64,000 nt of DNA from the NCBI RefSeq assembly GCF_018614055.1, contig NZ_JAGGPB010000027.1:1-64000 (forward strand), given 5' to 3'. A program made the translations under genes and the position numbers. Origin of the DNA: Streptomyces sp. ISL-98. Lineage in GTDB: Bacteria > Actinomycetota > Actinomycetes > Streptomycetales > Streptomycetaceae. Positions 42,234-51,353 of the stretch are shown here, in pieces; the first letter of the stretch is position 1; each line of letters opens with the position of its first letter. The notes below the pieces were generated by a model, which was not told the origin of the DNA, ran no database searches, and saw only the letters and a list, made by a program, of their open reading frames with translations.

Positions 42234-43490
42234 ATGGCCCGTAAGGAAGAGACGGATACGGAGACGGGTACAGGTGCGGCTGCGGAGGCTGCGGCACAGG
42301 CGGCGGCCGGTGCGCCGCCCGCGCTCGGCGTCGGCATGGTCGGATACGCGTTCATGGGCGCGGCCCACTCCCAGGGCTGGCGCACCGCGGGCCGTGTGTT
42401 CGACCTGCCGGCGCGGCCGGTCCTCGCGGCCGTCTGCGGACGCGACCCGGCGGCCGTACGGGCAGCGGCGGACAAGCACGGCTGGGCAGCGGCGGAGACC
42501 GACTGGCGCGACCTCATAGCCCGCGACGACGTGCAGATCGTCGACATCTGCACGCCGGGGGACAGCCACGCGGAGATCGCCGTCGCCGCGCTCGACGCGG
42601 GCAAGCATGTGCTGTGCGAGAAGCCGCTGGCCAACTCGGTCGCCGAGGCACAGGCCATGACGGCGGCGGCGGAACGGGCCCGCGCACGCGGCCAGGTGGC
42701 GATGGTCGGCTTCAACTACCGCCGGGTGCCCGCCATGGCGTACGCCCGCCGCATGATCGGTGAGGGCAGGCTCGGGGCGCTCAGGCACGTACGCGTCACC
42801 TATCTCCAGGACTGGCTCGTCGACCCGGAGTTCCCGCTGGCCTGGCGGCTCCGGCGGGAGCACGCCGGGTCCGGCGCGCTCGGCGACCTGGGGGCGCACA
42901 TCGTCGACCTCGCGCAGTATCTGGCGGGGGAGCCGCTCGTGGGAGTGTCGGCGATGACCGAGACGTTCGTTCGGTCGCGGCCGCTGCCCGCAGGGGCGTC
43001 GGCCGGGCTCTCGGGCGGCGGTGGCGCAGCGGCCGAGCGCGGCGCTGTGACCGTCGACGACGCGGCGCTCTTCACGGGGCGGCTCGCGTCCGGGGCGCTG
43101 GCTTCCTTCGAGGCGACGCGGATGGCGGCGGGCCGCAAGAACGCACTCAGGCTCGAACTCAACGGTGAACAGGGCTCGTTGGCTTTCGACCTGGAGCGGC
43201 TCAATGAGCTGTCCTTCCACGACCACACCGAGCCGGCCGTCTCCTCCGGGTTCCGGCGGATCCTCGTGACCGAGCCGGAGCATCCGTACCTGGAGGCTTG
43301 GTGGCCGCCCGGCCATGCCCTCGGTTACGAACACACTTTCGTCCACCAGGCGCGCGACCTGGTCCACGCCATCGCCACCGGCGCCGACCCGGAGCCGTCC
43401 TTCGCCGACGGGCTCCAGGTGCAGCGGGTTTTGGCGGCAGTGGAGGAGAGTGCAGAGAAAAACGCGATCTACACGCCCGTACTCCCTTAG
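42234..43490 (+). CDS. Gfo/Idh/MocA family oxidoreductase
   Basis: A 418-aa NAD(P)-dependent dehydrogenase. The Rossmann part has GMVGYAFMGAAHSQGW, then CTPGDSHAEIAVAALDAGKHVLCEKPLAN with the catalytic EKP Lys, and GFNYRRVPA. The C-terminal domain holds GALGDLGAHIVDLAQYL with the conserved D/H. The family includes inositol and glycoside 3-dehydrogenases. ATG 42234 follows AGGAGG, 59 bases after the sugar-binding protein, so it belongs to the importer operon and likely acts on the imported sugar. Confidence 0.92.
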   Translation: MARKEETDTETGTGAAAEAAAQAAAGAPPALGVGMVGYAFMGAAHSQGWRTAGRVFDLPARPVLAAVCGRDPAAVRAAADKHGWAAAETDWRDLIARDDVQIVDICTPGDSHAEIAVAALDAGKHVLCEKPLANSVAEAQAMTAAAERARARGQVAMVGFNYRRVPAMAYARRMIGEGRLGALRHVRVTYLQDWLVDPEFPLAWRLRREHAGSGALGDLGAHIVDLAQYLAGEPLVGVSAMTETFVRSRPLPAGASAGLSGGGGAAAERGAVTVDDAALFTGRLASGALASFEATRMAAGRKNALRLELNGEQGSLAFDLERLNELSFHDHTEPAVSSGFRRILVTEPEHPYLEAWWPPGHALGYEHTFVHQARDLVHAIATGADPEPSFADGLQVQRVLAAVEESAEKNAIYTPVLP

Positions 43491-43504
43491 GAGGTCCGTC
43501 AGGA

Positions 43505-44509
43505 ATGCCACGTCCATTCACGCTCTTCACCGGCCAGTGGGCCGACCTGCCCCTGGAGGAGGTCTGCCGGCTCGCCCGCGACTTCGGCTACGACGGGCTC
43601 GAACTCGCCTGCTGGGGCGACCACTTCGTGGTCGACAAGGCGCTGGCCGACCCCGGCTATCTCGACGGTCGCCGCGCGCTGCTCGACAAGTACGGCCTGA
43701 AGTGCTGGGCGATCTCCAACCATCTCGTCGGCCAGGCCGTCTGCGACGCGATCATCGACGAGCGGCATCGGGCGATCCTGCCCGCGCGCATCTGGGGCGA
43801 CGGCGAGCCTGAGGGCGTACGGCAGCGGGCGGCGGCCGAGATGGCCGACACGGCCAGGGCCGCGGCGGCCTTCGGGGTCCGTACGGTCGTCGGGTTCACC
43901 GGTTCCTCGATCTGGCACCTGGTGGCGATGTTCCCGCCGGCGCCGGAACGGATGATCGAACGCGGGTACGAGGACTTCGCCGCGCGCTGGAATCCGATCC
44001 TCGACGTCTTCGACGAGCAGGGTGTGCGCTTCGCCCACGAGGTGCACCCGAGCGAGATCGCGTACGACTACTGGACGACGCACCGTGCGCTGGAGGCCGT
44101 CGGGCACCGGGCCGCCTTCGGGCTGAACTTCGACCCGAGCCACTTCGTGTGGCAGGACCTCGATCCGGTCGGTTTCCTCTTCGACTTCCGCGACCGGATC
44201 TACCACGTCGACTGCAAGGAGGCGCGCAAGCGGCTCGACGGGCGCAACGGGCGTCTCGGCTCGCATCTGCCGTGGGGGGATCCGCGGCGCGGCTGGGACT
44301 TCGTGTCGGCCGGGCACGGTGACGTTCCGTGGGAAGACGTATTCCGGATGCTGCGCTCGATCGCGTACGAAGGGCCGGTCTCGGTGGAGTGGGAGGACGC
44401 GGGGATGGACCGCCTGACGGGCGCACCGGAAGCGCTTGCCACGCTGAAGCGCTACGACTTCGACCCGCCGACGGCGTCGTTCGACGCGGCGTTCGGTGGG
44501 GGAGATTAG
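43505..44509 (+). CDS. sugar phosphate isomerase/epimerase (AP endonuclease 2 fold)
   Basis: A 334-aa TIM-barrel protein of the xylose-isomerase-like/AP_endonuc_2 family. Metal-binding residues are visible in VRFAHEVHPSEIAYDY, FGLNFDPSHFVWQD, YHVDCKEARKR and VSVEWEDAGMDR. Such proteins isomerise or epimerise sugars and cyclitols such as inosose or 3-keto-glycosides. ATG 43505 follows AGGAGG, 14 bases after the oxidoreductase stop, and it is likely the last gene of the operon. Confidence 0.9.
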   Translation: MPRPFTLFTGQWADLPLEEVCRLARDFGYDGLELACWGDHFVVDKALADPGYLDGRRALLDKYGLKCWAISNHLVGQAVCDAIIDERHRAILPARIWGDGEPEGVRQRAAAEMADTARAAAAFGVRTVVGFTGSSIWHLVAMFPPAPERMIERGYEDFAARWNPILDVFDEQGVRFAHEVHPSEIAYDYWTTHRALEAVGHRAAFGLNFDPSHFVWQDLDPVGFLFDFRDRIYHVDCKEARKRLDGRNGRLGSHLPWGDPRRGWDFVSAGHGDVPWEDVFRMLRSIAYEGPVSVEWEDAGMDRLTGAPEALATLKRYDFDPPTASFDAAFGGGD

Positions 44510-44530
44510 CTCCCCTTCGTATTTCAGCCG

Positions 44531-44604
44531 TCCGGGGTCTGGGGCTTGCCCCCCCCACGCGGCGGCAGCCGCAAATGCCACAGCCGGGAAGGGGCGGGTA
44601 GGGA
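44531..44604 (+). repeat. dispersed GC-rich repeat, intergenic
   Basis: Core 44558-44604 is nearly identical to 26918-26965 and 50831-50878 (GCGGCGGCAGCCGCAAATG, GGGAAGGGGCGGGTAGGG). It lies downstream of the isomerase stop, at a transcription unit end. Confidence 0.85.
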
Positions 44605-44667
44605 CCCCCGCGCCCCTTCCCGGCGGAACGCACCGCCGCCGGGCCGGTCCCGGCTGCGCCCAAACCG

Positions 44668-44745
44668 CTTTGTCCTGCGTAAGGGCAAAGTTCAACTTCC
44701 CTCCCGCACAAGGGCTTTCAGATCCGGACGAACGCCGCTACCGTC
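44668..44745 (+). promoter_or_regulatory. promoter block of secreted GSDH protein and Ebo operon
   Basis: Same words and spacing as 37020-37097: CTTTGTCCT, 10 bases to AAAGTT (44687-44692), 50 bases to GCTAC (44737). Here the AAGTT-C-AACTT (44688-44698) forms a compact inverted repeat. It suggests co-regulation by the ROK protein. Confidence 0.6.
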
Positions 44746-44858
44746 CCTGAGGTGTACAGGACATGAGTTGGAATCCGGTGTGACGGCGCACTCCGGTTCC
44801 CGTAATCCGAGCGCATCCGCACCCGCCCGTTCAACCGGCTCACTTCCGGAGGACACTC

Positions 44859-47800
44859 GTGCATAGAAAACGGCTCAACGCACGCAGAACTCTCGCACTC
44901 CTCACCAGCAGCCTCCTGGCCGCCACATCACTCGCCCTCACAGCACCCGCAGCCGTTGCAGAAGAGCCCGCCGCCGAGAAGCCCGCCTCCGGCAGCAGCG
45001 CCGCCGCCCCCTCCGCCGCGGCCGAGGACTTCCAGCAGGTCACCCTCGCCAAGGGCGAGCCCGAGACGGGCGAACCCATGTCGCTCGCGGTGCTCCCCGA
45101 CCGCAGCGTCCTGCACACCTCACGCGACGGCGAGCTCCGGATGACCGACGCCGCCGGCAACACCCGCGTCATCGGCACGATTCCGGTCTACTCGCACGAC
45201 GAAGAGGGCCTCCAGGGCATCGGCATCGACCCGAAGTTCAGCGAGAACCGGCGGATCTACCTCTACTACGCACCCCCGCTGGACACCCCGGCCGGTGACG
45301 CCCCCAACGAAGGCACCGCCGCCGAATTCGCGAAGTACGACGGCGTCAACCGGCTCTCCCGCTTCGTCCTCAAGGCCGACGGCAGCCTCGACAACGCCAG
45401 CGAGAAGAAGATCCTCGACGTACCCGCAACGCGTGGCATCTGCTGCCATGTCGGCGGCGACATCGACTTCGACGCGCAGGGCAACCTCTACCTGTCGACC
45501 GGCGACGACTCCAACCCCTTTGCCTCCGACGGCTTCACCCCCATCGACGAACGCCCGAACCGCAATCCGGCGTACGACGCACGCCGCACCTCCGGCAACA
45601 CGAACGATCTGCGCGGGAAGATCCTCCGTATCAAGGTGAACGAGGACGGCTCGTACGCAGTTCCCGAAGGGAATCTCTTCGCCCCGGGAACCGCCAAAAC
45701 GCGCCGCGAGATCTACGCCATGGGCTTCCGCAACCCCTTCCGCTTCAGCGTCGACAAGCCCACCGGCGTGCTGTACGTCGGCGACTACGGCCCCGACGCC
45801 GGCGCCGCCGCCCCCAAGCGCGGCCCGGCCGGACAGGTCGAGTTCGCCCGCGTCACCAAGCCGGGCAACTTCGGCTGGCCCTTCTGCACCGGCAAGAACG
45901 ACGCCTACGTCGACTACGACTTCGCGACGAAGGAGTCCGGCGCCAAGTTCGACTGTGCCGCGCCCAAGAACACCTCGCCGCACAACACCGGACTGACCGA
46001 CCTGCCACCCGCGCAGGAGGCCTGGATCCCGTACGACGGCGGTTCCGTCCCCGAGTTCGGCACCGGCTCCGAGTCCCCGATGGGCGGCCCCGTATACCGG
46101 TACGACAAGGACCTCGACTCCCCGGTGAAGTTCCCCGAGGCGTACGACGGCGACTTCTTCGCGGGCGAGTTCGGCCGGCGCTGGATCAAGCGCATAGAAC
46201 AGGACGTCAACGGCGCTGTACAGTCCATCAACCCCTTCCCCTGGACCGGCACCCAGGTCATGGACTCCGCCTTCGGTCCCGACGGCGCGCTGTACGTCCT
46301 CGACTACGGAACCGCCTGGTTCGGCGGGAACGAGAACTCCGGGCTCTACCGCATCGAGAACGCCACCGGCGGGCACTCCCCGGTCGCCGAGGCCGCCGCC
46401 GACAAGACATCCGGAATCGCCCCGCTGCGCGTGAAGTTCTCCTCGGCAGGGACAACGGACTCCGACGGTGACGCCCTCACCTACTCCTGGGCGTTCGGTG
46501 ACGGCGGAAAGTCGACCGCTGCCAACCCCACGTACACGTACAAGCAGAACGGCACGTACACCGCGACCGTGACCGCCAAGGACACGACCGGGCGTACGGG
46601 ATCGGCGAGCGTACAGGTCGTGGTCGGCAACACGGCGCCCAAGGTGACACTCGAACTGCCCGGTGACGGACAGCTGTTCAACTTCGGCGACGACGTGCCC
46701 TTCAAGGTGAAGGTCACCGACCCGGAGGACGGCACGGTCGACTGCGCCAAGGTCAAGGTGACGTACATCCTCGGCCACGACAGCCACGGCCACCCGGTCA
46801 CTTCGGTCAACGGCTGCACCGGCATCATAAAAACGCCGAGCGACAGCAGCCACGACCCCAACGCCAACATCTTCGCGGTCTTCGACGCCGAGTACACGGA
46901 CGGCGGAGGCGGCGGCCAGGCCCCGCTGACCAGCCACGACCAGAAGGTGCTCCAGCCCAAGCAGCGCCAGGCCGAGCACTACTCCACCCAGAGCGGCGTG
47001 GCGCCGCAGAGCAAGCCGACCGCGCACGGCGGCAAGACCGTCGGCGACATCAGCAACGGTGACTGGATCGCCTTCAAGCCCTACCGGGTCGGCGACGCCA
47101 CCTCGCTCACCGCGCGCGTCTCGTCCGGCGGAGCCGGCGGCGCCCTGGAGGTCCGTACCGGATCACCGGACGGCCGGCTCATCGGCTCCACCGTCGTCCC
47201 CGTGACCGGCGGCTGGGACGTCTTCCAGAACGTCACCACCACCATCAAGCGGCCCCCGGCCGGGACGACCACCCTCTACCTGGTCTTCAAGGGCGGCGCC
47301 GGAGCCCTCTACGACGTCGACGACTTCACCTTCTCCACGGCGAAGTCCGACGCGATCCCCAAGAAGCGCGTCCTGGTCTTCTCCAAGACCGCGGGATTCC
47401 GCCACGACTCCATCGGCACGGGCATCACCGCGCTCAAGGAGCTCGGCGCGGAGCGTGGAATCGTCGTCGACGCCACCGAGGAGGCGAAGCAGTTCACCCG
47501 CGAGAACCTGGCGCGTTACGACGCAGTGGCGTTCCTCTCCACGACCGGTGACGTGCTCAACGCCGACCAGCAGACGGTCTTCGAGCAGTACGTCGCCGAC
47601 GGCGGCGGCTACATGGGCATCCATGCCGCCGCCGACACCGAGTACGACTGGAAGTTCTACGGCGGACTCGTCGGCGCGTACTTCGACTCGCACCCGCAGA
47701 TCCAGCCCGCGACCGTACGCGTCGAGGACCACGACCATCCCGCCACCACGCACCTCGGCTCCACCTGGCAGCGCACCGACGAGTGGTACAACTACCGCAC

Positions 47801-48599
47801 CAACCCGCGTGAGCAGGCCCGCGTCCTGGCCACCCTCGACGAGACCAGCTACACCGGCGGGAACATGAAGGGCGACCACCCGATCGCCTGGTGCCAGCCG
47901 TACGAGGGCGGGCGCTCCTTCTACACCGGCGGCGGCCACACCAAGGAGTCGTACGCCGAACCGGCCTTCCGCAAGCACCTGCTGGGCGGAATGCTGTACG
48001 CCGCCGGGATCACCAAGGCCGACTGCACGCCCTCGAAGGACTACCGGCCGATCTTCAACGGCGAGACCCTCGACGGATGGAAGCAGGCGGGTCCGGGGTC
48101 CTTCGAGATCAAGGACGACCGCACGCTGAACTCCGTCGGCGGCATGGGCATGCTCTGGTACCGGGCCAAGGAGTTCACGTCGTACTCCCTCAAGCTGGAC
48201 TGGAAGATGGCGGGTGACGACAACTCCGGGATCTTCGTCGGCTTCCCGGCCTCCGACGACCCGTGGTCGGCCGTCAACAAGGGGTACGAGATCCAGATCG
48301 ACGCGTCCGACGCCCCCGACCGCACCACCGGCTCGGTCTACGGCTTCAAGGCGGCGGACAATGCCGCACGTGACGCCGCGCTCAACCCGCCGGGGGAGTG
48401 GAACTCCTACGAGATAAAGGTCGAGGGAGAACGGCTCCGCATCTACCTCAACGGCGTGAAGATCAACGACTTCACGAACACCGATCCCGCGCGCAGCCTG
48501 GCCCAGGGCCACATCGGCATCCAGAACCACGGCGCCGAAGACCAGGTCGCCTTCCGCAACATCAAGGTCAAGGAGCTCGCCGCGAGGAGTGGCTCCTAG
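44859..48599 (+). CDS. secreted multidomain protein: GSDH beta-propeller, PKD, CBM6, ThuA, DUF1080
   Basis: A 1246-aa exported protein. A signal peptide covers about 1-30 (TLALLTSSLLAATSLAL). Then come a glucose/sorbosone-dehydrogenase-like propeller (about 55-500; GLQGIGIDPKF, GYAMGFRNPFRF-like IYAMGFRNPFR), a PKD domain (about 510-595; YSWAFGDGGKST), a CBM6-like beta domain (about 705-825), a ThuA-like domain (about 835-1050; VLVFSKTAGFRHDSI, GGGYMGIHAAADTE) and a C-terminal DUF1080/3-keto-glycoside hydrolase-type domain (about 1065-1240; FNGETLDGWKQ). Probably cell-wall or extracellular glycan processing. GTG 44859 follows GGAGG. It heads the Ebo operon, 100 bases before the next gene. Confidence 0.9.
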   Translation: MHRKRLNARRTLALLTSSLLAATSLALTAPAAVAEEPAAEKPASGSSAAAPSAAAEDFQQVTLAKGEPETGEPMSLAVLPDRSVLHTSRDGELRMTDAAGNTRVIGTIPVYSHDEEGLQGIGIDPKFSENRRIYLYYAPPLDTPAGDAPNEGTAAEFAKYDGVNRLSRFVLKADGSLDNASEKKILDVPATRGICCHVGGDIDFDAQGNLYLSTGDDSNPFASDGFTPIDERPNRNPAYDARRTSGNTNDLRGKILRIKVNEDGSYAVPEGNLFAPGTAKTRREIYAMGFRNPFRFSVDKPTGVLYVGDYGPDAGAAAPKRGPAGQVEFARVTKPGNFGWPFCTGKNDAYVDYDFATKESGAKFDCAAPKNTSPHNTGLTDLPPAQEAWIPYDGGSVPEFGTGSESPMGGPVYRYDKDLDSPVKFPEAYDGDFFAGEFGRRWIKRIEQDVNGAVQSINPFPWTGTQVMDSAFGPDGALYVLDYGTAWFGGNENSGLYRIENATGGHSPVAEAAADKTSGIAPLRVKFSSAGTTDSDGDALTYSWAFGDGGKSTAANPTYTYKQNGTYTATVTAKDTTGRTGSASVQVVVGNTAPKVTLELPGDGQLFNFGDDVPFKVKVTDPEDGTVDCAKVKVTYILGHDSHGHPVTSVNGCTGIIKTPSDSSHDPNANIFAVFDAEYTDGGGGGQAPLTSHDQKVLQPKQRQAEHYSTQSGVAPQSKPTAHGGKTVGDISNGDWIAFKPYRVGDATSLTARVSSGGAGGALEVRTGSPDGRLIGSTVVPVTGGWDVFQNVTTTIKRPPAGTTTLYLVFKGGAGALYDVDDFTFSTAKSDAIPKKRVLVFSKTAGFRHDSIGTGITALKELGAERGIVVDATEEAKQFTRENLARYDAVAFLSTTGDVLNADQQTVFEQYVADGGGYMGIHAAADTEYDWKFYGGLVGAYFDSHPQIQPATVRVEDHDHPATTHLGSTWQRTDEWYNYRTNPREQARVLATLDETSYTGGNMKGDHPIAWCQPYEGGRSFYTGGGHTKESYAEPAFRKHLLGGMLYAAGITKADCTPSKDYRPIFNGETLDGWKQAGPGSFEIKDDRTLNSVGGMGMLWYRAKEFTSYSLKLDWKMAGDDNSGIFVGFPASDDPWSAVNKGYEIQIDASDAPDRTTGSVYGFKAADNAARDAALNPPGEWNSYEIKVEGERLRIYLNGVKINDFTNTDPARSLAQGHIGIQNHGAEDQVAFRNIKVKELAARSGS

Positions 48600-48699
48600 A
48601 CCGGCAAACCCAGGACCGGCGGCGGGCGGGAGCACGCCGAGCCCCCGCCCGCCGTCCCTCACTCCAGTTCACCCCATCTCTCCGGCAGGGAGGCAGTCC

Positions 48700-49851
48700 G
48701 TGACCACCCAATCCGACGGGACAGCAGCGGCCGCGACGCACACGGCACGGACCGGAGTGTGGTTCGTCGGAGCACGCGGCTCCGTTGCCACGACCGCCGT
48801 CGCGGGCTGCGCGGCCCTCGCCGCCGGGCTCCACGCGGCGCACGGCATGGTCACCGAGAGCCCGCCGTTCGAGGAGAGCGGCCTGGCGCCGCTGTCCTCG
48901 CTCGTCTTCGGCGGGCACGACACGGTGAGCTGCCCGCTGCCCAAACGGGCCGAGGAACTGGAGGCCGGCGGCGTCCTGCCGTACGGGCTGGCCTCGGCGG
49001 TACGCAGCGAACTCGCAGCAGCGGAGCGGGAGACAAGGACGGGTGGGCCGCTCCCCGGCGACACGCGCAGCGAAGCGGAACTCATCGACACCTTCGCCGC
49101 ACACCTGCTCGACTTCGCTCACAGGCAGCGCCTGGACCGGGTGGTCGTCGTCAACGTCGCCTCGACAGAACCGGCGCCGGCGGCGGGCGACCTCTCCCTG
49201 CCGCCCAGCTCCCTCTACGCGACGGCCGCGCTCCGGGCCGGCTGCCCGTACGTCAACTTCACCCCCTCCACCGGGCTGCGCGCCGCAGCCCTCCAGGATG
49301 CCGTCGCGGCCAGCGGACTTCCCCACGCGGGCCGCGACGGCAAGACGGGCCAGACGCTGCTCCGTTCCGTACTCGCCCCGATGTTCGTGCAGCGCGCCCT
49401 GTCCGTACGGGCGTGGTCCGGCACGAACCTGCTGGGCGGCGGTGACGGAGCGGCGCTGGCCGACCCGGCTGCGGCGGCGGCCAAGAACGCCGGCAAGAAC
49501 CGTGTCCTGGCGGACACTCTGGGCGCCCTTCCGGAGGGCAACGTCCACATCGACGACGTACCGGCACTGGGTGACTGGAAGACAGCCTGGGACCACATCG
49601 CCTTCGAGGGCTTCCTCGGCTCGCGGATGACGCTCCAGACGACGTGGCAGGGCTGCGACTCGGCGCTCGCGGCGCCACTGGTCCTGGACCTGGCCCGGCT
49701 GCTGGCCCGCGCCCATGAGGTGGGCATCTCGGGTCCGCTCCCAGAGCTGGGCTTCTACTTCAAGGACCCGGACGGCGGTGCACCGGCGGCGCTGGCGGAA
49801 CAGTACGCGGCGCTGCTCGGCTTCGCGGCCCGCCTGCGGGAGGCCCGATGA
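48700..49851 (+). CDS. inositol-phosphate synthase family cyclase
   Basis: A 383-aa NAD-dependent enzyme of the myo-inositol-1-phosphate synthase family, which cyclises glucose 6-phosphate. The N-terminal GVWFVGARGSVATTAVAG is the NAD loop, GRDGKTGQTLLRSVLAPMF and NLLGGGDG are catalytic-domain blocks, and NAGKNRVL follows. The chosen GTG at 48700 has GGGAGG upstream; the frame is open further back. It overlaps the UbiA start (ATGA). In this operon it occupies the place held in other Ebo clusters by EboD, a dehydroquinate-synthase-like cyclase. Confidence 0.88.
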   Translation: MTTQSDGTAAAATHTARTGVWFVGARGSVATTAVAGCAALAAGLHAAHGMVTESPPFEESGLAPLSSLVFGGHDTVSCPLPKRAEELEAGGVLPYGLASAVRSELAAAERETRTGGPLPGDTRSEAELIDTFAAHLLDFAHRQRLDRVVVVNVASTEPAPAAGDLSLPPSSLYATAALRAGCPYVNFTPSTGLRAAALQDAVAASGLPHAGRDGKTGQTLLRSVLAPMFVQRALSVRAWSGTNLLGGGDGAALADPAAAAAKNAGKNRVLADTLGALPEGNVHIDDVPALGDWKTAWDHIAFEGFLGSRMTLQTTWQGCDSALAAPLVLDLARLLARAHEVGISGPLPELGFYFKDPDGGAPAALAEQYAALLGFAARLREAR

Positions 49852-51353
49852 CGCCCTCCTCCACGCTCGGCGCATGGGCGGAACTCCTGCGCATCTCGGC
49901 CCTGTTCACCATCCCGGGGGACGCCCTGGCGGGCGCGGCCTCCATCGGCGTACGCCCCGACCGGGGCACCGCACTGGCCGTCGGGGCTTCGCTGTGCCTG
50001 TACGAGGCGGGCATGGCCCTGAACGACTGGGCGGACCGTGAGGAGGACGCGGTGGACCGCCCGCACCGCCCGATCCCCTCGGGCCGCATCACCCCGCCGG
50101 CCGCCCTTGCGGCGTCCGCGGCCCTGACCGTGACGGGCCTGACGCTGGCGGCGGGGGCGGGTCGTCCGGCGCTGGCGGTGGCAAGCACACTGGCGGCCAC
50201 GGTCTGGGCGTACGACCTGGGCCTGAAGCACACCCCGGCGGCCTCGGCCACGATGGCCACGGCGCGGGCCCTGGACCTGTTCCTGGGCGCGGCGGCGACG
50301 GGAAGGGGGCGCGGCCCGCTGAAGGCCCCACCCCAACCCGTTCCTTCCCGGACGGGGGCGCCGCCCCGGCCACCGGTCCTCAACCGCCGGACAGGCAGGT
50401 CGGCAGCGGGACACGGCGGCGGGGCGCGGAAGGCACTGGCCGTGGCCGGCGCCGGTCCTGGCCTGGTGCCCGCCCCCCAGGGGTTGAGGGACGCGGGGTG
50501 CTCCGCGATACCGGCAGTTGACGGCGCCGGGGTGGCATCCGCGCTGCGCCGCCTCACGTCACCCGGCACGCTGGCCGCCGCCGCGATGCTCGGCGCGCAC
50601 ACCTATGCCGTTACGGAGGTCTCGCGCCGCGAGGCGCACGGCGGCTCGACGGCGGCACCGCTGGCCGCCCTGGCAGCGGCCACGGTGCTGGCCGCCCTGG
50701 TCTCCCGCCAACGCACCCCTGAGGCTGCCCCGACCCTGCGGCGCGAAGCTGCCGCACCGGGGGGCGCGGGGGCGTCGGCCCCCACGTTCACTCCCTCCAC
50801 GCCTGGGGGGCCAGGGGGCTTGCCCCCTCACGCGGCGGAGCCGCAAGTGTCACAGCCGGGAAGGGGCGGGTCAGGGGAGATTCCGCAGCCACAGCCCGAC
50901 CCCGCGAACCAACGCTGGTGGCCCCGGGCTGGCGCGGGGTCCGCACCCGTTCCCGAACCGTCCCACCCAAGGCCATCCGCCGACCTCGCGCACACCCCCA
51001 GCGCGGTGGCGCCCCGGGGCGCCGGTTGGGGGTCCCGGGTGGGCACAGGGAGCACACTCACCCCCGCACCCAACCGCTCCCCGCACAAAGCGATCCGCAT
51101 CGCCACCCACCTCGCGACCCCCGCCGCCCTCGCGGCCGCCGCCTATTTCCGCACCGCCGCCAACCCCCTCCTCCACGCCGCGCTCAACCCCTCCCCACCC
51201 CTCACCCAGCGCGCCGTGGGCGGCGGGATCCGGGCCATGATCCCGTTGCAGGCCGCACTCGCGGCCCGCAGTGGCGCGGTCGGTACCGGAGTGGCGCTCA
51301 TGGGGCTCGTACCCCTCGCCCGGAAGCTCTCGCGAAAGGTGAGCCCCACATGA
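49848..51353 (+). CDS. eboC: UbiA-family prenyltransferase (EboC-like) with two repeat-encoded insertions
   Basis: A 501-aa membrane enzyme; family members are usually about 290-330 aa. The Asp-rich prenyl-diphosphate motif is NDWADREEDAVDRPHRPIPSG at about residues 58-79 (split here as motif NDxxDxxxD), with helices on either side. About 85 residues (150-235) and about 120 residues (310-430) are Pro/Gly/Ala-rich, charged and non-membrane, and are encoded by copies of the dispersed GC-rich repeat. They lie between helices, likely in loops. Residues 430-501 resume the helical fold. It prenylates an unknown acceptor, possibly a cyclitol made by the upstream enzyme (inference). Confidence 0.85.
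   Translation: MTPSSTLGAWAELLRISALFTIPGDALAGAASIGVRPDRGTALAVGASLCLYEAGMALNDWADREEDAVDRPHRPIPSGRITPPAALAASAALTVTGLTLAAGAGRPALAVASTLAATVWAYDLGLKHTPAASATMATARALDLFLGAAATGRGRGPLKAPPQPVPSRTGAPPRPPVLNRRTGRSAAGHGGGARKALAVAGAGPGLVPAPQGLRDAGCSAIPAVDGAGVASALRRLTSPGTLAAAAMLGAHTYAVTEVSRREAHGGSTAAPLAALAAATVLAALVSRQRTPEAAPTLRREAAAPGGAGASAPTFTPSTPGGPGGLPPHAAEPQVSQPGRGGSGEIPQPQPDPANQRWWPRAGAGSAPVPEPSHPRPSADLAHTPSAVAPRGAGWGSRVGTGSTLTPAPNRSPHKAIRIATHLATPAALAAAAYFRTAANPLLHAALNPSPPLTQRAVGGGIRAMIPLQAALAARSGAVGTGVALMGLVPLARKLSRKVSPT
50320..50400 (+). repeat. GC-rich repeat within UbiA, first insertion
   Basis: Contains GGCCCCACCCCAACCCG, CCTTCCCGGACGGGGGCG and TCCTCAACCGCCGGAC, words typical of the dispersed family in inverted form. 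It encodes the first extra loop of the prenyltransferase. Confidence 0.6.
50800..50885 (+). repeat. GC-rich repeat within UbiA, second insertion
   Basis: Core 50831-50878 matches the intergenic copies at 26918 and 44558 at about 90 percent, yet here it is translated in frame (HAAEPQVSQPGRGGSG) as part of the second extra loop. Confidence 0.85.
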
